NCBI RefSeq assembly: GCF_003945595.2
Contig: NW_024104998.1
Location: 6,268,721 to 6,332,720, forward strand
From: Pipra filicauda
Lineage: Eukaryota; Chordata; Aves; Passeriformes; Pipridae
Direction: 5' to 3'
Length of the DNA: 64,000 nucleotides
In this document: positions 1 through 11,400 of the stretch, piece after piece
Numbering within the stretch: position 1 is the stretch's first letter
Layout of the letters: each line of letters starts with the position of its first letter
Notes under the pieces: model-generated
What the model saw: the letters and a program-made list of their open reading frames with translations, nothing else
Databases searched by the model: none
Told to the model about the DNA's origin: nothing
Translations under genes and position numbers: made by a program

Positions 1-2342
1 TTTAAGTGGGACATTTCACTGACTTCACTGGGACAACTCAAGGCTGAACCACCCAGGAAAAGGCCTGTGGAAGGCAAGCAGTTGGTAGCAAAAAAGATAA
101 CATTACTTTTGACAGGCTTCATTTTACTGTTTCGTTCACCCTCCCATTTTTAATGGACGTGAGATTTTCTCACCAATGCCCCTCTGTAGCATTTGTGGAG
201 CTCACTGGACACTGGTCTCCAGGGAAAGCAGTATTTTGTCTACCCTGTGAGAACTTGGAGAGATGATGGCAAATTAATGGACTAGATTTAAGCATGTTAA
301 CCTTTCCTCGCTGGGAACAAAGGTACACATCAGTTCCTGATCTGAGCCAGTGGCCTCGCATGTTCACTGACATGGCACACTCTGATTTAAGATGACATTT
401 GTTCCTGCCACCATTAAGCTTTGGGTCAGTGGGTAGAAACTCTGCTCCTCTGCTCTGCGAATTGTAGTGGTCGTTAACCTCTTGGGTTTATGGACCTTTT
501 GCTTTAATCAGGTTTTATTTTTCCATAAAATTCATATACAGAGAGTTTTTGCAGGAGTCTGTTTGGCTTGTCCAGTACATCGTCTTTCAGTGTTTCTTTT
601 CACAGTTACTGAACATGCAGACCCATCATGTAATAGTCAGTCTTATCACTAAGCAATAAAACACTTTTTTGTGTAAGTTAGAGTATTGGGTGACCGTGAG
701 CACCCAAAGCAACCTGTGTAGCAACAGGGGAAGTTTGGAGTTACTGTTTGATTTTTCCCACTTAGGAAACCATTTTTCATTTAAGCTTCCTCAACAACAC
801 AGCCACCTGGTTACTGATTTTAGGTGAGCAGAGGTCAGTTACTCAGGAGGTTGGTATTCACCCTGCACACATTCCTTTCCTTCCCTTCCCTCTTCCACAT
901 GCTCATGTTCTTCCTTCTGGAACAGAGGAATTAAGTGGAGATGAGAAGAAAAGCCCGTTGTTTATTCATGCCCGTGGTTTGGAGGAAGGATTTCATTAGG
1001 TGGGGCTTGTGGAATGACCTTGCTGCATTTTCTCCAGAGGTATTTTTAGGCCATACCTGCATACCCAGTTACAACCAGGCACAGCCTCCCAGAGGGAACG
1101 AGACACTGAGCTGGTTTCACTCATGACAGGGAACATGTTTGCTCACGTTTGCTCCCTGGGGCACTAATTTCGTCCCACAGCTGTGTGGCTGACCTGGGCA
1201 AGGCTTCTCTCCTCCTGGTACCATCTGACAGCTCAAATCAGCCAAATCCAGCACGGTTACTCATCTCCACCATGTTTCCTGGGTCCAGGGAGCCTCCAGG
1301 GGGAATCTTCTCTCCAGAATTAGTTTCTCCCAGTCTGAATCTGTTATCTGTGGTGCTTCACAAACTTCATTTAATTAGCCTGCCTGTTGGCAGGGGTGGG
1401 AGTGGTGGTGAAGTAAGACATTTAAGGAGACATCAGGTGATTTGGGGGCTGAGCATGGTGGTGATGAAGGAGGAGAGTGTTGGCTTGGGAAGGGGTGATT
1501 TGTTTTGCTCTGAGCCCATGGGATGTGTGTGGTTTCTAACACAGAGATAAGGGAACTACTGGAGCAAGAGGAGATGAAGTGGAAGAACAAGGGATTTGTT
1601 GTTTGCTGTAATGGGGATTTCTGTGCCCAGGAGGATGAGGAGAGGGCACTCCCCGGGCACGCAGGGAACAGCTTCCAGCAAGTTTATGGACTTGGATGTA
1701 GACTTTTCCTGCTGCTTTTCTACCACATTGTTGTTGTAGGAAAATAGCAGAAATGTCGAGTAGTATTCAAATGCCCCTGAAAGCTGAAGGTTCAGCACCC
1801 GAAACCAAAATGAAAATGAATTTTGCTGTACTGTTTTAATTGGGCTAAAACCTTCTGCAACTGATTGTGGGCTGGATGGAAGCCAGGAGAGAATTTCTCC
1901 TCATAATGTCAAAGGGAGCCAAATTTGCCATGTCTTCCTTCCCAACTCTGCATCCTTTCCACTGCCCCCGGTCCATCTCCTCCTGCTTTAGACACAGTGA
2001 TTTCTCTCTGACCTTGCTCCAGCCTCTTGCTCTCACGAGGAAATCAAGTGTTGTCTCACCTGCTCCGAAACTTCAAACGAGCTCTGAGACAAAAAACCTC
2101 TTTTTCTCCTCTCCTTTATGACTCCATAAATCATTGTGACTATAAATCACTGTTTATTTTACTTAGTAATCCCTTATCAGTACTTCCATTTTCCCAAGGA
2201 CATCAGAGCACACCGTAAGGAAAACATTGCTTTTTAGTACACTCTTGGCCAGGCTACCCACCTGTAGTAACTGCACTACTGTGTAAGTCATAAAGCGGAT
2301 GGCATAGCTATTATTTGGGGTTTTTCCTTGCTTTCTTCACAG
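1..2342 (+). other. HUNK: HUNK intron (3' part; the intron begins upstream of the window)
   Basis: No coding segment was recognised. I looked for the preceding HUNK kinase exon (the residues just before the C-lobe end) and did not see it, so it lies upstream of base 1. The stretch holds ordinary low-GC intronic sequence with no recognisable repeat. It ends with the polypyrimidine tract at 2316-2342. Confidence 0.75.
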
Positions 2343-2478
2343 CTGCCATAAACTTCTTACGATCTCTGCTGGAGCCAGACCCTGCAAAGAGACCAAACAT
2401 CCAGCAGGCCCTGGCAAATCGATGGCTCAACGAGAATTACCCCGGAAGAGCACCACCAAATGTCACCTATCCAAACAG
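2343..2478 (+). CDS. HUNK: HUNK coding exon: end of the kinase C-lobe
   Basis: The acceptor is AG at 2341-2342 after a T-rich tract (tttttccttgctttcttcacag). The donor is GT at 2479. The exon enters in phase 1 (first two bases finish an Ala-type codon) and leaves with two bases of an Arg codon. It encodes AINFLRSLLEPDPAKRPNIQ and then a segment ending VTYPNR. The LEPDPAKRP motif holds the invariant Arg of kinase subdomain XI, which salt-bridges to the APE glutamate in this fold; the APE motif itself lies upstream of the window. PNIQQALANRW is the final helix of the domain. The listed open frame runs back to 2315 only because the intron end happens to be open. Confidence 0.95.
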
Positions 2479-5400
2479 GTACTGCCTGGAAGGGAGGAGA
2501 AAGCCTGCCAGGGTGTCTGTAAATCATGTGTGTGAAAATGTGAACAGCTCTGGAGCTTCAGTTCCACTCCTGTGACACCATCCCAGTGCTTTTTCTGGGA
2601 TTGCTTTTGTGACTCCATCATGAAAGTTGTTAGGATTGAGTTAGTGTTGCTTGGAATGGTCAAAAGCAATACCTTAAATTAGAAGCTGGCATACAGTGTA
2701 TTATTTGCAGGGTGGTCTGGGATGCAGATCATGGGATTAATTGGCTCCAGACATGGGAATGGGGATGTGTCATGGGCAGCTTCTGATCTTCTTGTAATTC
2801 AGTAAAATCTAAGCTACTTTCCCCACAGAGGCTCTGCCTATTTGTGCTATATCCATGAGGCTCTGTGGTTTAAGTGAAAAGAAAGGTCAGAGTTAAGTGA
2901 TCTTGCCTTGTTGTTCATCTTGAACCTTGCTGAATACATGAGTAAATGCAAGAAGAGAACAGATCTCATGGTCAGTGAAACATCCATCCAGGGAAAAAGA
3001 AGGAAAGATACTTGTGGTCCACTTTGGTGTTAGAAATAATCTTGCTTGACTTTAAACATGTGCAGAGCTGCCACATGAGCCAGCCAGGCAAGGCTCTCCT
3101 TGCAGTCAGTGCAGAGAAACAAGGGCACTCTTTACATAAGGATTCATCTGCCTTCTCTTTGATTCTGCCTTAGGATGACTCTGTGCCCAGGAGACACCAG
3201 TTCCTCTCCAGTGACTGTAAATGGAGCCTCAGGCAACTCACTTGGAAATACAAGTCTGTGTTTGATCAGATAAAACCTCCTTGCTCTATCAAAGCCCTCC
3301 AGCTGTGCCTCATACACAGCCCAGTACCTGCAGCAGGTCAGGCAACGCTGAGGCAAAGACAGCAAATTAAAGCCTAAATTTGGTGTTTAAAATTTGATAG
3401 TGCTCCAAAATTTCTGTCCTGACTTCAGTAAGCGGAGAGTCCCTCCGTGAAGGTCATAATTTCTCCACACACAGTTGTTACAAACCAGATGTAGTGTGTG
3501 CCTGGAGGTGTGATGACTTTTATCTGAACATGCGACCCACTGTCCTCCGCCCAGAAAGGATTTGGTGTTCACCAGCCAGGCCACCTCTTTGTGTCTTTGA
3601 CCTGAGGAGAATCACGGGTTTTGCACCCTCAAAGTTTGTGTTGGATGGGTGTTGAGCAGCTTGGATGCCAGGGGGCATCACCAGGGCCATCCACTGAAAC
3701 AGGGAGGGCACATGTGGGGCCTGCGATGCCCAGGCGTGGACAGAATGTAAAGGTGGCCCCCACAAAGAATTGTTTCACGAGGAATGAGAGCAGGCAGAGC
3801 CCTTCTCTTGACATTCCTGCTGCAAATTTAAGGGCAGTTGGGTTAATTTGCCCAGGGTGGTGTTCAGCAAAAGGAGATCTGAGTGTCTGTGGTGCATTGG
3901 ACTGTGCTGAGTGTGGTACATGTGAACGTTGTGTGGTAAAGAAAGGGAAAACAAGTGTAAACTGAATGAGTCATTAAGCTAATGAAATCACTGTCATAAT
4001 GAGCCCAATCAATCCACTAAATGTGGCATCTGTTAAGTCAATGTAAGTGTAACAGAGACCTGGAGGGGTAATTTAATTCTCTGTCTGTTTGAGTCTTAGC
4101 TGCAGAAAAGAGGAAAAAATACAGAAGTAAGGCTTGAATGTGCTTTCACAATTCTTTTGCATTTGTAGGTGTGTTTTCATGCCTCTGTTTTTAATTCCTG
4201 GCTTGCAGTTGTCAGGCTTTTGTGAGGTTGTGGGTCCCTTCCAGAGTTTACTTATTGGTGCAGTGAGGTGGGCAACTTCTCCCCTTCTTTCTTTCTCATT
4301 GCACTGATTTTCCCATCCATTTGTCAGAAATTAAGAGGGAAGTAGATACTCCTTCTGTCTGAACCCAGATTTCATTTGAAGCTGTAAAGGATAAAAGCCA
4401 CAGAGATTCTTTTACTTCATTTTTTTGGTAATAATATTGCTTTAGTTTCATTAATTGATGCCCCAAGCTTGACCTACCTAGACTTTGTTGTACTGGAGCT
4501 TTATGGGGGAAATAATCTGTAAAGTTTGAAATACTTAAATATGTGGCCTGACTCCTTTTGAGTTTGCCTCAGGAAGTACCAATGGAGTCAGCTTCGATGG
4601 AATTTCTCCAAGTTTTCCTTAGTGTGCAGATATGGATAAGGTGTGTTGAAACAGTGTGTGAAAAATCCACTGCTGAATTTGCAAAGAATCAGTTCCTCTT
4701 AATCAACACAGAAGAAGCTGTGTTATGTTCTTGCACTATTCTGGGCATAACACCCATTGTTGCAAAGACAGGAACGTGGTAGGAAAGGGAAGAACATGGA
4801 GATAAGGTGGAAGAACGGCAAAAACTGCAATTTCAGGAGAATATTCTCCCAGGCTTTTTATAAGCTTGCTTTTGTTAAAGAAATTCCCTGGAGGCAAGCA
4901 AAAATTTCCCGTTTTGCTGAGCACTTCAAGTGGAAATTGCTTGAATTTCTTTTGCTGTACAGATGTCTCAACGTGCAATGGCCAAGATAAGTTTTGCTTT
5001 TGAACTTGAAAAAAACCCAACCCCAAGCATTTCTTTGGGGCAGAAAGACTCTTAATAAGCAACGGGAACAAAGGGAAAGAGTTGTTTGAGATTTTCCAGA
5101 CTGGGTTTTTTTTCTGTTAAACGCTGTTTTACATCTTGTCTAAGTGCTGTAGATCAGACCCAGGCTGCTGTCTGGGCATTCCTCACAGCACAGGTGCAAC
5201 AGGGCAGGAGTGGGAAAGGTGGGAGTGATCCTTTGGAAGGGGGAAGGCAGCTGGCAAAAATGCCCACAGCCTAAGCTCCCCCACCGTGCCTTAGCCAGAT
5301 ACTACTAGGCTTGATATTAGGAGCAAGGAATATCCTTTAGAAACCAAGTGAAACCCAGCATTTCTTTGGAGATGGATGGGAGTTGACAGGTACATCTGGG

Positions 5401-8400
5401 AATCTGGCCAGCACACTTAGAGGCCTAAATAGGAGCAGTGTTCTTTGGAAAATCTGGTTTTAACTTAGACCGAGATGATGCTTTGCCATTTCCACTCCAT
5501 GTCTCGCCTTGGCTGAGCCTGTTACAGACTCTATAGAAGAGCAGATACATAAACATGGCTTGGATGCGTGCTTTTAACTGACAGGGGTATAACAGCAGTG
5601 TTACCACTCTGAGAGCTGCTGCAATAGCCCTGCACATCTCCCTTTTCTAGCAGGAAATTCCCTCTCTTACACAGAGCACGGATATTGTGCGACAGGTAAG
5701 GCGTGAAGCTGAATGCCAGGGGTGTTTGATTGCAAGGAGAGGGACTTTTCAGGGAGCCATCTGGGTTGGATTTGACCTCTTTTCCTTCAAACCCAGATGT
5801 ATACTGTGATAATCTTGATGGTCCTCACTGGTCGGGTGTAGGGTAACAAACGGCACATCCTGAGCACCACGGTGCCATTTCATACCAGGGATGGACACGG
5901 TGGGCAGAGTCCTGTTTGTTCAGCTATCACAGCTTCCTACAGTGCCAGTGGTTCCCAAAAAGCCTGTCCTTTTAATGGGAAGAGAGAGATAATCACTCCC
6001 ACGTCCCTGAGCCCTTCAGGCTGTGCCTGGTCCCCCCTCGAGGCTCCATCGCCTCTGAGGCTCCGTCACCGGCAGGATGGTTCCAATGCCAGGATGGTCC
6101 CAACGCCAGGACGGCTCCAGCTCAGTGCTCTGCCTCTCTCCCCGTGCAGGATTCACCTGGAGGACCTCAGCCAGAGTGTGCTGCTCCACATGACTGAGAA
6201 GCTGGGCTACAAGAACAGCGATGTCATCAACACCGTGCTCTCCAACAGGGCCAGCCACACGCTCGCCATCTACTTCCTGCTCAATAAGAAGCTGGAGCGT
6301 TACCTGGCCAGCCTGAGGGTGAGCCCTGCTTCTTTCTGGTTCTCTGCACGAGTGGCTGAGCAGGGGGGAAAAAAGGCCTGAAAGTTTCCCAGCTTGCTGG
6401 GAAACCCAAGACTTCACCCGAGTTTTGGGTTGGGTTTTTCTTCCTAATTTTGTAGCACAAAGTTAATAATTCCCCAAATTATTATTAACATTATTCCAAG
6501 TAAAAATTCCCCAGGTTGCGAAGGTAATTGCTGATAGGCTTTGTGTCTCCCTGTTTCCATAGGAGATCCCCTCCTGCAGGGCAGTTACCCTGCAGGAAGC
6601 AAACTGTTGCCATGCAGAGCCTTATGTGTCCATTGTGATTCTGTGATTGTGATGTGCTGTGTCCCTGTGTCGACATAGTTCTGTTGCTTGAGATATCAAT
6701 AACACCGTGTAACTTGATTCAGGAGAACAAGAGAAAGCTTAAGAGCTTATTAAGGTTTTATTTAGCTTTTAAGTGAAAACTTAGCTGAAAGTTTGATGTG
6801 ATCTGACCTTCTGCTGACCTTCCTGGTCCCTGAGTGTGTCCTGGGCCTTCCAAATTGGCAACAGCTTCTTAATTTTTTATCTTTCTCAGTTTTTTTCATG
6901 AGAATGTTTTCTTGATGATGCCACCAGTGGCATTTAAAATGTAGTGGACCAAAATCATCAGCTCTGTAAGTTGATGCTCCTCCACTGAATGCCAAGAGTG
7001 GATACAGTACATTAAGCAATAATTGAACATTAGTTTTCTCTAATTGTCCCACATATTTTACTTTTCTGTGCTTTTCTCTCCACAGAAGGCCGAAGGCCAG
7101 GACAGTGTTTTCCACAAGAACCAGCTCTACCAGATAGAAAAATACAAGGCAAATAAAGACTCCTATGAGGTAAAGCTCATCAAAGCTCGTTAAAGTGCTT
7201 TGAAAACATATTGAATTTGAGGATCCTCGGTGATTGTGATCAAGGTGATGGATTTGTGGACCTGTGGAGAAAAATAAAGACCCGTGGTCATTCCTGTGCA
7301 GGACAAATAATTCCCTCAATTCCTTTTCAAAGGAACAAATAGCAACCCCCTAGAGTAGAAGTGTAAAGGTGACTTTGAGGTTTTTTTGAAGAAATTAAAA
7401 GGTTTTAAGGCTCTGTTCAGCAAAATAATGTGAACTTAATCGTAGGGCTCCATAGTTTCATTCTGAGGTGCAAGTTGCTGGTGTTATAACATCAAAACTG
7501 AGTGTTCTTGAGACTCTCCTTGAGTCTTTAGACCTTGGTGGTGTAGGGCAGAGAACTCTGGTCTCCAGCCTTTCTGCCTGTGAGTAGAGAAGGTATTTTT
7601 TATTAAACCATGGCTGGATTTTTCTTCCCTGGCTGATTCTTTGCCAAGCACTAAAATTACAAGAGTAATCTGAGCTGTGCAAGTCTTCCCTGCCAACACA
7701 AAGAGCAGCATTCTTGAGGAGTCTGCCTGCTTCAAAAGCTGCTCCTCAGCTCTGGATTGATGATCTAATTGCAGGGGCAGATTTGTGTCGTGGCTGGGTT
7801 TGTTTGTCACAAAGACTTCTTGCAAGACTAGCTGAGCTGCAAGCCATGGAAATAGCAGGGCAAAGTACTTACTCTTTTCTTACATCAATCAAAACCATCT
7901 TATTTAAAATGTATCAGTAGTGGGTAGACTCAATGAATATAATATTTCACAATGCTCTGACAGCTTATTCAAGCTGTTGCAGAGCAGCCTTTCCCTGGAA
8001 ACACAAGCAGGTACCGGGATGCTGCATGGAGCATCTCGCTGCTCCCTGGACCAGCTTCCTCCTGCTGCTGCTGCCACTTCTCTGTGCCAGGGATGGCTCT
8101 GCCAGCCATCCAGGAATGAGCTCAGAGCTTCTGTGCACCGACCCTGTGCAGGGGAGGCTGCAGCAGGGCCTGCCTGGAGCCGATGTTTGAGTTCCCTAAG
8201 GATAACTGGAAACCAATGGCAGTGCTGGTATTTGGCCCCAGTTTGGTTTGTGGGCATGCTTAGGGATAAAACTCCTTCCAAAGCCTCTCCTGCACCCAGA
8301 GTTACTCCCAGGGTAGCTATTTAGAGGATGAGGGGGTGTCATGTCTTTCTTGAAATAGTCAGCAGGATGTACTCACAGTGCAGACACTGCAATAATAATA

Positions 8401-11400
8401 ACACAGTCTGTTCTCTTTCTGCATGGGCACAGCTGAGGATAGAAGTGTTCAGGGCCAGCTTGGACAGGGCTTGGAGCAACCTGGTCTAGTGGAAGGTGTC
8501 CCTTCCCATGGCAGGGGGTGGCACTGGATGATCTTTAAGGTCCCTTCCAACCCAAACCAGTTATTGTACAATGTTTTCTATTGCTTCAGCTGTATTCAAG
8601 GGGATTATGTGATTCTTACTGTACCAGGACAGGTGGAGCTGCACAGGGAGGGGAATGCAGGTGCTGGGGCGCTACTGCCATTTGTATCTAAGGTAAAAAC
8701 TCCCCTAGAATGCCTTCATGTGGGTGGGAACACAGCCCTGGCAGTGCCCAGCTCAGTGCCACTGGGATCAGTGGGTGCCACCGGCACTCAGGGGCAGGGG
8801 ATTTGTAAGCTCAGGAAGTTTCCTGAGCTGGAGAGAGTCCCTTTATCCCTCCCTGCCATTGCCAGAGTGGGAACAGGGAGGCACTGGTCCCCTGGCAGGC
8901 ACTGCACAAGAGCAGAGCTGTGTGTTGCCATGGGAATAGCAGGGAGAGGGATGGGAGGGATGGTCAGCGGCAGCTCCAGCTGAGGACTCTTTCATCCACC
9001 TCACTCCCGGGGTGTGAAATAAGGACTTGGCCTCAGGCAGGGGCTGCCAGCAGCTGGGGCAGGCAGGGGGCATGGGGGCCTTGGTCATGCCAAGCCCCTG
9101 TTCTCCATTAGGGTTTTTTTGGGGTGCTGGGAGCTGCTGGCAGTGCCAAGGAACCAGGCTGTTGCAGGCTGGTTTCACTGGAGCACTCAGCATGGACAGG
9201 GAGGAGGGAGGCAGGCACGAGTCTGTGTCTCTCTTTCCATCTCTCTTTTAGTGGGAGGGGTCTCAGGGGATGAGTGGCTGTCTTTCCAGAGCACCCAGGG
9301 GAGCAGGCAGGGGGTACCTGCCTCCCCCAGGGCAGCTGGGGGGCTCAGACCCAGGGAATGTGCAGTTTTTAGGAGCTTGTGTCACTGCCCTATCACCATT
9401 TCAGACATGGCCAAGGCAAACACCCTTTATCTGTCTTTCAAATCCGTTGCTGGGACTAAGGGTAGGTTTGAGGGTCGAGGTCAGGACAGGAAATAGCAGA
9501 GGATGATGTAATTCCCAACCTATCAAGTATAAAGTACCGGTACAAGTCCTGCATTGTGGGGCAGCACGACATGGCCAGGCAAACTTTTGTAACTCCCCCG
9601 AATGAAATCTTCCTTCCCTTTTAAAATAGAACAGTGTGTGGCACTTTGGGAGTTTGGGATTCGGTCATTTCCCCCCTCACAACCTTGGTCATTAAGGAGC
9701 AACGTTAATAGTTTTAAAAACACTTCCAAGACCATTTGCAGTGTTCATCCAGCGTGAACTAATTAACTGCTAACACCGGATATGTGAGTTTTCTTTGCTG
9801 TGGGTGCTTTAATTGTGTGGGGTGGCTGAGAAAACACACCAGCAGGGTGAAGGCCACTGACTGTATTGTGGCAGGAGGTTATTCACACAGCAATATTATT
9901 ATTATTAATATTAATATCATCATCGTCATTGCTGTTGCTACTCCTTTATCCTCATCAGGAGTGACTGTGCAATGCCTAGGCCTGATCAACACTGTGTTGC
10001 TCCAAGCACAGCGTGGCCAGGCAGGAATAAATGCTTGGTGCCAGAGGTGTTTACAGCCTCTAAAGGCACCAAAGGCATCGGGTGGATGAAGGTGTCATGC
10101 AGAGTGACAACAGTTCTGTGATGTGCTCATGGCTGTGGAGGGGTCAGCCAGCTTTAGCTTTAGCTGGCCAAAGGGAAGGGAACTGGAGGAGATAAAGGAT
10201 GGAAACACATAACTGGGGGAAGGAACTTTCCTGCATTTTTTAAAAAAGACTTGCACTCACAGTGACTTTTTAATAAGACGCAGCAAAACATGTTGCTTAA
10301 ATGAGAATTATGACCACAGGAAAAAACCCAAACCAACCCAAACAAAAGCCCCTCTTCTTTGAGAGGGACGTCTCAAACCACACCACACTGCTCTGTCCCA
10401 GAAAGACAAGAAATCCTTGAAGCTTTTCAGGGGTAGCAAAATAAAGCCACAAATTCGATGCCTGATTTTTTGGACGTGAAATAAGACTTTTGGCTCCCCC
10501 AGAAATCTGTGGCAGATAAGGGGTGTTGTGCTGAATCCAGGGATGGAAAGAAGAGGCAGTGAATTTTCATTGTAAAACTGTGCTTTGAAAATTGGATTCC
10601 TCTTCAGAGTCCTACTCCCAGGTTCTGTTTTTCCTCTGTCATGACTGGAGATCAAACCTATCTAGGATATGTGCTCTTGCAGTCCCACCTTCAGCTCTTC
10701 TCCTTCATGATTAGGAGGTAGGGCTCAGGGAAGGCTTGGGCCAGGAATTTTCTCCCCCTCCATGTCTTGTGCAGTTGCAGAGATGCTGTAAAATCAAGGG
10801 CCGTATTCCTCCAGATCTTGTCTGGACAGAAAATAAATTATTTAAAGAGTTTAAACTTATTTAAAGCTCAGCAGCTCACCTTTTTAAATGTCAGAGGAAG
10901 TGGAATAAGGAGAAATCAAAGACCTTTTTTGGTGCTTAAATAGGGTATTTCAGATATGGAGGAGCACACACCTGTATCTGCTTCCTCCAGTGAGGACAAA
11001 TGTCCTCTGAAGAGAAAACTTCCCTTTTCCTTTAATTTTCCAAAGCCGTCTTTCTCACTGCCCGGATGTCAGAGCAGATGGGAGCCATGAAATCGTGTCA
11101 GAGAAAAATGAGACGTGGAAGATTTAGTTATTCTGAGTAGTCAGGATAAGTTGCTTGTAAATGTGAAGTTCTTAATCCAGCTTGGGTAAGCGGAGTGCTT
11201 GTGCCTCACTGAATAAACCCAACTGTTCTTGTTTGTTTTACAACTTAAAGGACAAAAAACCCAAAGAACGAGAAAAGAAAGGGGAGATTCTTCACCATCA
11301 GCCCCCAAAGAAAACTGAGAAAAGTCCAGTTTCATATAGACAGCCTTCTTCCTGTCTTGTCTCACAGATCCAGAACACCAAGGCTCTGCTGAAGGACCGG

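Larger units (their letters stand above)
7170..11250 (+). other. HUNK: HUNK intron, 4081 bp
   Basis: This intron contains a + strand CR1 3' end (8448-8571) and an ATT-rich microsatellite near 9893-9923. It is also where a 48-nt exon for the missing 16-residue HUNK segment would be expected. I scanned for a Leu-Asp-x-Trp-Thr type coding stretch with splice sites and found none. The GC-rich open frames at about 8420-9500 look like chance frames, partly derived from CR1. Confidence 0.7.

Noticed and set aside
7981..8010. Acceptor- and donor-flanked short segment (ending acacaagcag then gtaccg) as the missing HUNK exon
   Set aside because: The translation does not resemble the expected segment, and its length and phase do not match.
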